Assembly (NCBI GenBank): GCA_964435165.1
Contig: CAYSXY010000009.1
Coordinates: forward strand, 1-64,000
Source of the DNA: CAYSXY01 sp964435165
GTDB taxonomy: Bacteria > Pseudomonadota > Alphaproteobacteria > Rickettsiales > RI-342
DNA length: 64,000 nt
Reading direction: 5' to 3'
Shown here: positions 1 to 7,987 of the stretch, piece by piece
Layout of the letters: each line of letters starts with the position of its first letter
Position numbering within the stretch: position 1 is the stretch's first letter
Made by a program: the position numbers and the translations under genes
The notes under the pieces: generated by a model
What the model was told of the DNA's origin: nothing
What the model saw: the letters and a program-made list of their open reading frames with translations, nothing else
Databases searched by the model: none

Positions 1-556
1 GGTTACCATCAGCATCGGTGATGCCACCGGACGTGATGGTCCAGGTGGTTTGACCCAACAGTGCATCTTCCACCTCGTCTGAGAGGATGATGCTGCCGCG
101 GTCAGCGCCGATGGTGAGGCGGAACGTTCCATTTGAAATCTCTACTTCACCCCGCAACGTGTAGGGGGAGGCTTCGATTTCCACTGGACCCTCAAACGCG
201 CCTAAGTCAGCAGGGCCAGCAGGCTCCAGCAGACTCAGCGGGTTGAGGACAACAACTGCAACGGCGGCTAACAGCACCGCCCCGACAATGAAACGACGAT
301 TGATCCGAATGCGTGGGATGCGCGGGCGCGGAATGCGAATATTCCGCAGTCGGCGCAGCCACGCAGACCAGCGGCGGCGACGGCGCGGCTCTTCGACCAC
401 AATCGCCGTAACGCTGGCATCGGAACTAGGGGGGAGTGACGGCTGTGTCGCATCTGCTTCAGCCGTGTGCGATGTCTGACCATTTTGGACGTCCTCGCGG
501 ATTTCCAAGATCAGACCCAACAGGAACCGCTTCAGGATGTTACGGAACCACTTCAT
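1..556 (-). CDS. Membrane-anchored hypothetical protein, C-terminus cut by window edge
   Basis: An open frame on the minus strand begins at an ATG at 556 and runs off the left edge, giving 185 residues without a stop. GGAG lies about eight bases before the start, so the start is well supported. The N-terminal ~85 residues are cytoplasmic-looking, with an Arg-rich stretch (RRRRRW) and a run of basic repeats (RIPRPRIPRIRINRR). One membrane segment follows at about residues 88-108. After it comes a beta-rich, acidic, presumably periplasmic part (EISNGTFRLTIGADRG). That order suggests an inner-membrane protein with its N-terminus inside. I do not recognise the family, and the missing C-terminus prevents a functional call. 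It is divergent from the ArsC gene to its right. Confidence 0.7.
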   Translation of the reverse strand, partial: MKWFRNILKRFLLGLILEIREDVQNGQTSHTAEADATQPSLPPSSDASVTAIVVEEPRRRRRWSAWLRRLRNIRIPRPRIPRIRINRRFIVGAVLLAAVAVVVLNPLSLLEPAGPADLGAFEGPVEIEASPYTLRGEVEISNGTFRLTIGADRGSIILSDEVEDALLGQTTWTITSGGITDADGN

Positions 557-879
557 TATAGCACTTCTCCTTCACTATACGATCGTCTTACAGTAGCGCG
601 CCGAAGGCAGCGGCGGCTAAAGATACAAAAGAGAATGCCTGCCCGCATTCTCACGCATCCCGGTTGTCAGTGATGACGGTTGGGTGCGATTTTAACTGGT
701 GTGCCGGGCTGCGCCGCTGCCCCACAGATGGGGGCGCGTCGCGCACCGGCGAATCTTGTTGTGCTGCCAAATTGTCAATAAGCCGATTTTATTTTATCAT
801 TTAAGTTTGAGGGAAATGTGACCGCCATATGACGTTTTGATTAACAACATAAAAAGCATTGATTTATAAGGATATATTT
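557..879. other. Divergent intergenic region with hairpins
   Basis: About 320 bases separate the truncated left gene from the ArsC gene. They hold an 8-bp perfect inverted repeat (GAGAATGC at 631-638 with GCATTCTC at 645-652) and a larger GC-rich nested inverted repeat at 703-750. The latter is built from GCCGG/CCGGC, GCGC/GCGC and CCCC/GGGG arms. A promoter-like pair lies at 772-800. No coding potential was recognised. The hairpins could be a terminator, an operator or part of a leader RNA; I could not assign them to a known family. Confidence 0.5.
772..800 (+). promoter_or_regulatory. Sigma70-like promoter for the ArsC gene
   Basis: TTGTCA at 772-777 and TATCAT at 795-800 are separated by exactly 17 bases, in AT-rich DNA. 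This arrangement would start transcription near 807, about 70 bases before the ATG at 880. The match to the -35 and -10 consensus is 5 of 6 and 4 of 6. This is a pattern match only. Confidence 0.45.
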
Positions 880-1224
880 ATGGATGAAGTGACGATTTAT
901 CACAATCCGCGCTGTTCAAAATCGCGGCAGGCGCTGGCGCTGCTGGAAGAGCGCGGCATTACGCCGCAGGTGGTGCGTTATCTGGACAGCCCACCTTCTA
1001 AGGATGAGATTGCCGCATTGCTGGCGAAGCTGAGTGTGAGCCCGCGAGAGATGATGCGCACGACAGAAGCGGTGTATAAGGAATTGGGCTTGAAGGACGC
1101 CGATGAGGCGGCGTTGATGGATGCGATGGCGGCACACCCAATCCTGATTGAGCGGCCTATCGTGGTGAAAGGAAACAAGGCTGTTATCGCCCGGCCACCC
1201 GAAGCCCTGTTGAACCTGATATAA
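880..1224 (+). CDS. arsC: ArsC-family arsenate reductase
   Basis: This 114-residue thioredoxin-fold protein matches the glutaredoxin-dependent ArsC family, which reduces arsenate to arsenite in the cytoplasm. The catalytic loop is present near the N-terminus (NPRCSKSR, Cys at about residue 12). The three anion-binding arginines are in the usual places (MMRTTE, IERPIVV, IARPPE). Length is close to the usual 115-140. The start is the ATG at 880, with AAGGA eight bases upstream; an in-frame TTG at 859 is less likely. No arsR, arsB or ACR3 gene accompanies it, so it may be one of the stand-alone ArsC/YfgD-like proteins rather than part of a dedicated arsenic operon. Confidence 0.88.
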   Translation: MDEVTIYHNPRCSKSRQALALLEERGITPQVVRYLDSPPSKDEIAALLAKLSVSPREMMRTTEAVYKELGLKDADEAALMDAMAAHPILIERPIVVKGNKAVIARPPEALLNLI

Positions 1225-1227
1225 AAA

Positions 1228-1255
1228 AACCGGACCCAATCGGGCCCGGCTTTCT
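1228..1255. terminator. Bidirectional terminator between arsC and the BufA1 gene
   Basis: An 8-bp stem with one mismatch (1230-1237 against 1242-1249, AATC loop) is preceded by seven A residues and followed by TTTCT. It sits between two convergent genes, so it can serve both strands; the A-run gives the better U-tract for the minus-strand gene. Confidence 0.7.
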
Positions 1256-1291
1256 ATTGTTGCGCTTGTTATTTTAGCGCATCACAGCCGC

Positions 1292-1579
1292 TTATTCGTG
1301 GCTATGGTCGAGGTCGTGACCTTCCGTCACCGGCTCGGTATGGCCACCTACCAGGCGCTCGCAGGTGCCTTTGGGCAGTAACAGCCATTCACCGCCATCG
1401 CCATCCACTTTGGCCTGGCCAGCGCAGCTATGCGTGCCGGCGGCATTGCCGCAGTCATTATGGCCGGCTTTCACCACACCATAACATTTTTCCATATCAG
1501 CCGCCTGAGCCGTGGCAGCACCGCCAAGCGAGAGAACACCGGCGACAGCCGCCGCTGCCAGTTTTGTCGAATTACGCAT
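1292..1579 (-). CDS. BufA1/DUF2282-family periplasmic metallophore precursor
   Basis: This 95-residue protein has a Sec-type signal peptide ending near ATAQA-AD (residue 26/27). The core has the DUF2282/BufA1 pattern: EKCYGVVKAG, NDCGN, HSCAGQ, DGDGGEW, PKGTCE. Its four cysteines are at residues 32, 43, 52 and 73. The C-terminal tail is rich in His and acidic residues (GHDLDHSHE). Family members, called bufferins, are exported copper-binding peptides whose cysteines are modified by a DUF692 (MNIO) enzyme, usually with a DUF2063 partner in the same operon. Neither partner nor a DoxX gene lies next to it here. AGGGG lies upstream of the ATG. The family call is strong; modification is inferred from relatives. 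Confidence 0.85.
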   Translation of the reverse strand: MRNSTKLAAAAVAGVLSLGGAATAQAADMEKCYGVVKAGHNDCGNAAGTHSCAGQAKVDGDGGEWLLLPKGTCERLVGGHTEPVTEGHDLDHSHE

Positions 1580-1848
1580 AGTTCATTCCCCTATATCGTT
1601 GCGTTATTCATTATGTACACAGGTATAGAAGCTTTCTCACCTCATGCCAGCATAATTGTTGGTACTCATCGATACCGCAAATAGCCCGTGGAAAGCCTGT
1701 GTCTCACCCTATTCGGCCAATGTGAAGGGAGGGTTACATACTGTCCCGCATATTAATCATTTTGTAGTGCCTGCGGACTATGGTGCAGATAGATGGCTGC
1801 ACTAGCGGCTTTTGTAACTGTCTTGAACCAGCGATTGATAGTAACCTC

Positions 1849-4119
1849 ATGGCGAGTGATTCGGCATCCGGCGATTCCGATTTTTCTGATGCGTTCAGCG
1901 CACCGGCAAAGACCGATGCGCCCGCCCAGCCACCGGCAGAGCAACAGCCGGGTGAAGTGCCGAGCGCCCCGCCACAGCAGCCAGCCGCCGCGCCGACATC
2001 CGCACACCAAGGCTCTCCGCAGGATAATAGTGGCTTTCAGCCCGGCATGGCCCCGGCACAGCCTCAAGCCAACGTAGCGCCACAACAACCGACACCCCAA
2101 GCGCCGAGCGCTTCGCCACCAGAACTCACCGATTTTTCCAACCTTTCGCTCGCTGACCCTAACGAGACCATTGCTGCGCCTGCTGCGGCTCAACCTTCAG
2201 GACAGCCAGCAGCACAACAGAATGTGCCGCAACAGCCTCCCCCGCAACAGCCATCAGCACCTGAGCAGCAAGCTGCACCACAAGCGCCAGCGCCGCAACA
2301 GGCATCTCCTCAGGCCGCTGCGCCACAGCCGGTTCCACAGAACCAACCGCAACCAGAAGCGCCAGCGTCCTCTTCACCTGATAACGTAGCAGTGGATAAG
2401 GATGGTGACGGCGTTCCCAAGGCACCGACCGGCAGCAAACCGATGCGTATTGGTGAGCGGCTTATTGCAATGGGGCTTATTTCCGACGACCAACTGCAAG
2501 TTGCCCTGCAGGAACAAAAAAGCAGCCGCAAATTGCTGGGTGCCACGCTTGTCGATCTTGGCTTCATCACGGAAAGCACACTGGCCGAGGTACTGGCAGA
2601 ATCCGCCGGGGCTGAACGGTTTGACCCCAAAAGCGCGGTGCTGGACACAGCGCTCATCCGGAAGATACCGAAAGATGTGGCAACACGCCATAAGGTCATC
2701 GCCGCCGAGTTGAACCAGAACCGGCTGATTCTGGCGATGGCAGATGTCTATAACGTGCTGGCGCTTGACCAGGTGCGGCGGTACTTCCCCAAACAGATTC
2801 AGATGATCCCGGTATACTGTACCGAATCGGAAATTCTGGAACTGATCGACCAGTATTATGACTATGAGATGTCGATCGACGGGATTCTGGAAGAAATCGA
2901 GACCGGCATTCGCAACAATAAGGATGTGCTGGATGGCCAACAGGAAGGATATGTCAATCCAACGGTGCGTCTGGTCAACGCCATTTTGGTCGATGCGATT
3001 AAACTCGGTGCTTCGGATATTCACTTTGAGCCGGAGGGCAGTTTCCTCCGCCTGCGCTATCGGATTGACGGGATTATGCGCCAGGTGCGGAGTTTTCATA
3101 AAGATTACTGGTCGGCCATGTCAGTGCGGATCAAAATTATGTCGGGCATGAATATTGCCGAATCGCGCAATCCGCAGGATGGCCGTATCACCTATAATGT
3201 GATGGGACGCGAGGTGGATTTTCGTGTTGCCACCCACCCTACCGTTCATGGCGAGAATATCGTCATGCGCCTGCTGGACAAAGCCAAATCACTGGTACGG
3301 CTCGAACATCTGGGCTTTAGTGAACATAATATTCGCCTGTTGAAAAAACTGCTCAAACGGCCGGAAGGCATTGTGATTGTCACCGGCCCGACCGGGAGTG
3401 GTAAAACCACCACGCTCTATTCCGTCCTGAGCTATATCAACTCCATGGATGTCAATATCATGACTCTGGAAGACCCGGTGGAATATCAACTGCCGCTGAT
3501 TCGCCAAACGCATGTGCGGGAAAATACCGGGGCGGATTTTGTCAGCGGCATTCGCTCCCTGATGCGTCAGGACCCGGATATCATCTTCATCGGTGAGGTG
3601 CGCGATGAAGACACTGCCCTGATGGCCGTACGCGCCGCCCTGACCGGCCACCAGGTCTACACGACACTGCACACCAATGATGCGATGGGGGCAATTCCGC
3701 GCCTGATGGATATTGGCGTGCCGTCACATCTGCTCTCCGGCACGCTGATTTGTACATTGGCGCAACGACTGGCACGCAAACTCTGTGAAAAATGCCGCAA
3801 GCCGCGTCTGGCAACACCGGAAGAATGCCAGATTCTGGGATTTGATGCCGATGATGCACCCACCATTTATGAACCAGCCGGCTGTGATGCCTGTAATAAC
3901 ACCGGATATAAGGGCCGAACGGCGATTCTGGAAATCATGCCGATCGACCGTGAAATGGATGAACTCATCGCCAAGGGAGCCACACGCAACAGCATGATGG
4001 AAGCGTGCCTGGAAAGTGGCTTCGTGCGGATGATTGATGACGGCATCGCCAAGGTGGTGAGCGGTGTGACCGACCTTAATGAGCTCATCAGCACCATTGA
4101 TATGACGGAGCGGTTGTAA
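1849..4119 (+). CDS. pilB: Type IV pilus extension / type II secretion ATPase (PilB/GspE family)
   Basis: This 756-residue cytoplasmic ATPase powers pilus or pseudopilus polymerisation. The first ~195 residues are a low-complexity Pro/Gln/Ala tract, not usual for the family. An MshEN/T2SSE N-terminal domain follows at ~199-260, then the ATPase core. The core has Walker A (GPTGSGKTTT, ~513), an Asp box, Walker B (PDIIFIGEVRD) and a His box (TGHQVYTTLHTND). The zinc-binding tetracysteine (CEKC ~645, CDAC ~678) is complete. The ATG at 1849 was chosen over an in-frame ATG at 1780; neither has a clear ribosome site. Its stop overlaps the next gene's start (TAATG). Assignment to pili rather than type II secretion rests on pilT and pilU nearby. 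Confidence 0.88.
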   Translation: MASDSASGDSDFSDAFSAPAKTDAPAQPPAEQQPGEVPSAPPQQPAAAPTSAHQGSPQDNSGFQPGMAPAQPQANVAPQQPTPQAPSASPPELTDFSNLSLADPNETIAAPAAAQPSGQPAAQQNVPQQPPPQQPSAPEQQAAPQAPAPQQASPQAAAPQPVPQNQPQPEAPASSSPDNVAVDKDGDGVPKAPTGSKPMRIGERLIAMGLISDDQLQVALQEQKSSRKLLGATLVDLGFITESTLAEVLAESAGAERFDPKSAVLDTALIRKIPKDVATRHKVIAAELNQNRLILAMADVYNVLALDQVRRYFPKQIQMIPVYCTESEILELIDQYYDYEMSIDGILEEIETGIRNNKDVLDGQQEGYVNPTVRLVNAILVDAIKLGASDIHFEPEGSFLRLRYRIDGIMRQVRSFHKDYWSAMSVRIKIMSGMNIAESRNPQDGRITYNVMGREVDFRVATHPTVHGENIVMRLLDKAKSLVRLEHLGFSEHNIRLLKKLLKRPEGIVIVTGPTGSGKTTTLYSVLSYINSMDVNIMTLEDPVEYQLPLIRQTHVRENTGADFVSGIRSLMRQDPDIIFIGEVRDEDTALMAVRAALTGHQVYTTLHTNDAMGAIPRLMDIGVPSHLLSGTLICTLAQRLARKLCEKCRKPRLATPEECQILGFDADDAPTIYEPAGCDACNNTGYKGRTAILEIMPIDREMDELIAKGATRNSMMEACLESGFVRMIDDGIAKVVSGVTDLNELISTIDMTERL

Positions 4120-5321
4120 TGCCAGTCTATCGCTACAAAGCACTGAATGAATTTGGCAAGCGAGTGAAAGGGGAAATCACCGCGGCCAATGAGATTGATC
4201 TGGAAGAACGTCTGCGCGAAGTTGGCATCGACCTGATTGATTATAGTGAGGCGCAAGCGCGCAAGGCATCGCCCTTCAGCCGTATTCGCCTCAATGACAT
4301 GATCGTGCTGTGTATGCATATGGAGCAGCTGGATCGGGCCGGTGTGCCGCTTTTAGAAGCGCTTGCCGATGTGCGGGATTCGTCCGAATCCGAAAAATTG
4401 CGCGACGTGTTGTCGGATGTGTATGAGTCGGTCAAAGGTGGAGATGTACTCTCCGAAGCCATGGCCAAGCACCCGAAAGTGTTTAACGAGGTGTTTGTCG
4501 GGCTGGTGGCTGCCGGGGAGCGTACCGGTAATCTCTCCACCACCTTTGCCCATTTGAACCACCACCTCAAATGGGTCTCCGACATTCGACGTAAAATTCG
4601 CAAAGCAATGATTTATCCGGCCACCTTGCTCGTGGTGATTATCGCTGTGGTCACCGTGCTGATGCTGTATGTCGTGCCGAAACTCACCGACTTTATGCTG
4701 TCGCAAGGTTTTGTCCTGCCGTTGCATACACGCATCCTGATTGCTGTGTCAGACTTTTTTGGTGAATACTGGCATCTGGTGTTGATTACACCACCTGTGT
4801 TTATCATCAGTTTGATGACACTGTATAAAATCATGCCGTGGTTTGCCTATAAATTTGATGCGTTTGTTCTCTGGTTCCCGGCCATCGGCACGACAGTGCA
4901 AAAAATTGATCTGGCACGCTTCACCCACTTTTTCGGCATTATGTTCCGCAGTGGAATCGATATTCTGGATTGTCTGGATGGCGGCCGTAAGGTGGTCAGT
5001 AATCTGGTGCTCAAAGATGCGATTGCAACCTTGCAACGCTCGGTCTCTGAGGGTAATTCCCTGACTGAATCGTTACGTATGTCCAACCAGTTTCCTCGCC
5101 TCGTCGTGCGTATGTTCAAGGTCGGAGAAGATAGTGGTAACATGGAAGAGGCATTGGAAAATATTAACTTCTTCTATGATCGTGAGGTGAATGATGCGGT
5201 GGATGGACTCATCAGTCTGATTCAACCGACGATGACGGCTCTGCTAGGCGGCATGGTGTTATGGGTGGTGGCCAGTGTCTTTGGGCCGCTTTACGAAACT
5301 TTCGGCAATATGAATTTCTGA
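4119..5321 (+). CDS. pilC: Pilus inner-membrane platform protein (PilC/GspF family)
   Basis: This 400-residue polytopic protein has two T2SSF repeats (about residues 60-190 and 265-390). It forms the inner-membrane platform that the assembly ATPase rotates. Membrane segments are visible at ~164-187 (ATLLVVIIAVVTVL), ~220-240 and ~370-392. Family signatures are AGERTGNLS in the first repeat and VGEDSGNMEEAL in the second. The short N-terminal basic domain (YRYKALNEFGKRVKGE) is typical. The ATG overlaps the pilB stop codon by one base, so translation is probably coupled. After its stop there is a 337-base gap with repeats before the next pilus gene. Confidence 0.92.
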   Translation: MPVYRYKALNEFGKRVKGEITAANEIDLEERLREVGIDLIDYSEAQARKASPFSRIRLNDMIVLCMHMEQLDRAGVPLLEALADVRDSSESEKLRDVLSDVYESVKGGDVLSEAMAKHPKVFNEVFVGLVAAGERTGNLSTTFAHLNHHLKWVSDIRRKIRKAMIYPATLLVVIIAVVTVLMLYVVPKLTDFMLSQGFVLPLHTRILIAVSDFFGEYWHLVLITPPVFIISLMTLYKIMPWFAYKFDAFVLWFPAIGTTVQKIDLARFTHFFGIMFRSGIDILDCLDGGRKVVSNLVLKDAIATLQRSVSEGNSLTESLRMSNQFPRLVVRMFKVGEDSGNMEEALENINFFYDREVNDAVDGLISLIQPTMTALLGGMVLWVVASVFGPLYETFGNMNF

Positions 5322-5658
5322 TTCCATTTTTACGTCTCCACCGTGCTATCGCTCTCGCGATATGCTCTCATGAGATGAGCTCAGGGCTGCTAGTCCAATC
5401 TTTCGATTGCTCCCGCATTCGTCTTCTGACTCATGCATGGAGCACAGCTCAAGGCTGACTCGGAAGTTTTTGATGATCATCCCCGCTGCACTATCGCTTT
5501 CGCGATATGCTCGCATGAGATGAACTCAAGGCTGCTGGCCTCGTTTGCGGAGAAAGAATGTTGTGGTGCAGGGTTGCTAAAAAATTTAACCAAATTTCAA
5601 GCTGCGCTGCTTATTCTATATGGGTGGAGAAGTATTTTTAGCAGTAACATAGCACCCT
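5322..5658 (+). repeat. Intergenic region with two 46-base direct repeats
   Basis: Between the pilC-like gene and the next assembly gene lie two copies of a 46-base sequence at 5346-5391 and 5491-5536, identical at 42 positions. A shorter related fragment lies near 5431-5456 (shared core CTCAAGGCTG). Each full copy contains a short hairpin (ATCGC-TCTC/TTTC-GCGAT). Small frames crossing the region only reflect the repeat and are not supported as genes. The rest is AT-rich and featureless to my reading. Confidence 0.75.
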
Positions 5659-7338
5659 ATGCAGAACCCGATTTCATCCGCTAAATCACGGCAATTTATC
5701 CTCTCCGTCGGGGATGAAGGGGCTATTTTACTGCATATGGATGGTCGACGTGTTCTCAAACGCATGTTTGCCTCATCTCCCAATCCTGAAGATACACGGC
5801 ATTTCGACTCTTTACTTAAATCTGATGTGCTGGCGCCTATTTCCTTGCTGATCGATGTGATGGATCAGAACTACATGCAGCAATCGCTCCCGCCTGTGAG
5901 TTCGCTGAGTGTGAATAAGCTGATCAAACGCCGCATGGAGCGTGATTTTGCACCTGAAGATATTAAGGGCGCACTGCCTCTTGGACGTCATAAAGAAGGT
6001 CGGCGTGACTGGAATTATCTCTTTATTTCTGTGCCGAACACGCCGCCCGTTTCGGAATGGATCAGCTATGTCGCCGAAAAACCGCATCGGCTGACCGGAC
6101 TATATTTACTTCCCATTGAAGCGGTCTCGATGGTGGATGAGTTAACGCGAAGCGGTAAGAAAAAGAACACGCTGCCTTTCAAGACACCCAGCCGCAAAAA
6201 AACAAAGGCGGATAAGGCCGACGCCAATATACCGCCGGATGAAGGACAGGTTGCACGCTGGCATATTCTGGTCAGCCACCAGAAAGTCGGCGGCTTTCGA
6301 CAAATTGTTATCAAAGACAGCCAGATTATCTTCACCCGGATGGCGCAACCCATTGGCGAGCCGACGCCAGAGGTGATTGCCGGGAATATCGAACAGGAAC
6401 TGGCTAACACGACCGAATACCTCAAACGGCTGAGTTTCAACCCGTCAGATGGGCTGGATGTGACCATCGTGGTGGCCGATGAAATTAAACAGGCATTGAA
6501 CGTGACCAATGCCAATGTTCGTGACATCAACCTCTTCTCCCCTCACGACGCAGCGACCCGACTCGGACTGATTAAAGCAACCGAAGAAGGCGACCATTTT
6601 GGCGATGTGGTGCTGGCGGCTTATTTTGGCACGGTGCGCAAACACCCGCTCAAACTTTTCACCCCATATGTCGCCAAGCTCAACCAGTTTAATCAGGCGA
6701 AAAAGGCGGTGAAGGTCGCGGCCTCAATTCTGGTGCCATTGATTATTCTGGGTACGCTATCCAGCGGCTATAATATCTACTCCGTCTCACAAGATATTAC
6801 TTTTGCCCAGGATAAGCTGAACGCATCGCGCCAGCGTTTTGAACATGTCAAAAAAGCCACTGCAGAGCTTCCACATGACATGAATCGCATTGCCGACGTC
6901 GTCACACTCTACGAAAAACTGTCTGAACAGGATAAATCACCTCTCAATATGATCTCTACCTTTGCTCAGGCCATGGATGAGAACACGTTAGTGCAGTCAT
7001 TTACCTGGCATGGCCCGTCACCCATTCTGGCACAACGGCCTATCAATTCCCGCCATGCGCAGGAAGGCATTTTTACACTGGAATTTCTCGACAGTATCTC
7101 CACGGTGGACGCGCTGGTCAAGCGTACCGATGGCTTTCGTCAACAGCTGGTCGGTGAATTTGATGGATATGTAATTAATGTATCCGATCTACCTGGCACG
7201 ATTAAGGAAAATGAGTTATTTGAAATTGATTTCGGTGAGGAACAAAAAGCAGATCCGCTCCTCGTCGAGGATGATATTCGTGTGACCGTCAGCGTTGCCG
7301 CTGCCTGGCCAGATGATGCTCAGCAGGGCAGGCGTTGA
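5659..7338 (+). CDS. Pilus assembly PilM/PilN-like (GspL-like) bitopic protein
   Basis: This 559-residue protein has a large soluble N-terminal part (~345 residues), one membrane segment at ~348-372 (ASILVPLIILGTLSSGYNIYSV) and a coiled-coil-plus-globular periplasmic part. That layout corresponds to PilM fused to PilN, or to GspL: a cytoplasmic actin-like domain joined to a bitopic membrane protein of the assembly platform. The link Lys/Arg-rich stretch (SRKKTKADKADA, ~180) separates two halves of the cytoplasmic domain. Sequence motifs of PilM are not clear, so the assignment rests on topology and on lying between pilC and a PilO-like gene. The ATG at 5659 has no obvious ribosome-binding site. 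Confidence 0.6.
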   Translation: MQNPISSAKSRQFILSVGDEGAILLHMDGRRVLKRMFASSPNPEDTRHFDSLLKSDVLAPISLLIDVMDQNYMQQSLPPVSSLSVNKLIKRRMERDFAPEDIKGALPLGRHKEGRRDWNYLFISVPNTPPVSEWISYVAEKPHRLTGLYLLPIEAVSMVDELTRSGKKKNTLPFKTPSRKKTKADKADANIPPDEGQVARWHILVSHQKVGGFRQIVIKDSQIIFTRMAQPIGEPTPEVIAGNIEQELANTTEYLKRLSFNPSDGLDVTIVVADEIKQALNVTNANVRDINLFSPHDAATRLGLIKATEEGDHFGDVVLAAYFGTVRKHPLKLFTPYVAKLNQFNQAKKAVKVAASILVPLIILGTLSSGYNIYSVSQDITFAQDKLNASRQRFEHVKKATAELPHDMNRIADVVTLYEKLSEQDKSPLNMISTFAQAMDENTLVQSFTWHGPSPILAQRPINSRHAQEGIFTLEFLDSISTVDALVKRTDGFRQQLVGEFDGYVINVSDLPGTIKENELFEIDFGEEQKADPLLVEDDIRVTVSVAAAWPDDAQQGRR

Positions 7339-7339
7339 T

Positions 7340-7987
7340 ATGAAAAAACTCGAACGCCTCAAATCTGATCTGATACGCCAGGGCATTATCTCCGGCGGTA
7401 TCACGGCTGTGTTGTTAGGCGCCATGCTGTTTGTCATGTCGATTGAGCAGGAATATACGGATGAACGGCAGCTGCTCACCCGCCAGATCAATCAGGTAAA
7501 TGCCGATATTCAGCAACTGGACAGCCGGTTCAAAAAAGCACGGCAATCCCTCGATTTGTATGAGCAGCTTCGAAGCAGCAGTGACAATGCGGACGAAGCC
7601 CTGAGCCGAAAAGAAATCACCGCCATTTTGAATATATTAAAAGATAAATATAAACTCAGCACCTTGACCTTGCGGATGACACCGATGATCGAGCTGGCTG
7701 ATCAGAAATATGTCACACCCACCACCAGCGTCGCCAAAACAGAACTTACCATGACCTTTTCCGGCATGACCGATGAATTACTGCTGGGTTTTGTCAAAGA
7801 TTTGCAGGAATTACTCCCGGGTTATTCACGTATTATTTTTCTGGAAATGGAGCGAACCGGCAGCATCGACAATCAATTCCTCATGGCCGTCAACCGCGAA
7901 ACCTACCCGGCACTGGTACAAGGCGAAGTCACATTGCAATTGATGGGGCTTACGAAAAAACCCGTTGAGGATGCAACGCGTGGTTAG
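7340..7987 (+). CDS. PilO/GspM-like pilus assembly protein
   Basis: This 215-residue bitopic protein has a short cytoplasmic N-terminus (MKKLERLKSDLIRQG), a membrane helix at ~12-34 and a heptad-like coiled coil (TRQINQVNADIQQLDSRFKKARQSLDLYEQL). A small alpha/beta periplasmic domain follows. This is the PilO/GspM architecture. The ATG begins two bases after the preceding stop, so it is cotranslated with the PilM/N-like protein, its expected partner. Sequence identity to known PilO is not visible, so the call depends on topology and context. Confidence 0.55.
   Translation: MKKLERLKSDLIRQGIISGGITAVLLGAMLFVMSIEQEYTDERQLLTRQINQVNADIQQLDSRFKKARQSLDLYEQLRSSSDNADEALSRKEITAILNILKDKYKLSTLTLRMTPMIELADQKYVTPTTSVAKTELTMTFSGMTDELLLGFVKDLQELLPGYSRIIFLEMERTGSIDNQFLMAVNRETYPALVQGEVTLQLMGLTKKPVEDATRG

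Noticed and set aside
1753..2193. Minus-strand 146-residue frame opposite the pilB N-terminus
   Set aside because: It mirrors Pro/Gln/Ala codons of the true gene, giving a Trp/Arg/Leu-rich sequence with no family resemblance.
5261..5684. Small plus-strand frames across the pilC downstream gap
   Set aside because: They share a short peptide only because the DNA repeats; starts lack ribosome sites and overlap the real genes.
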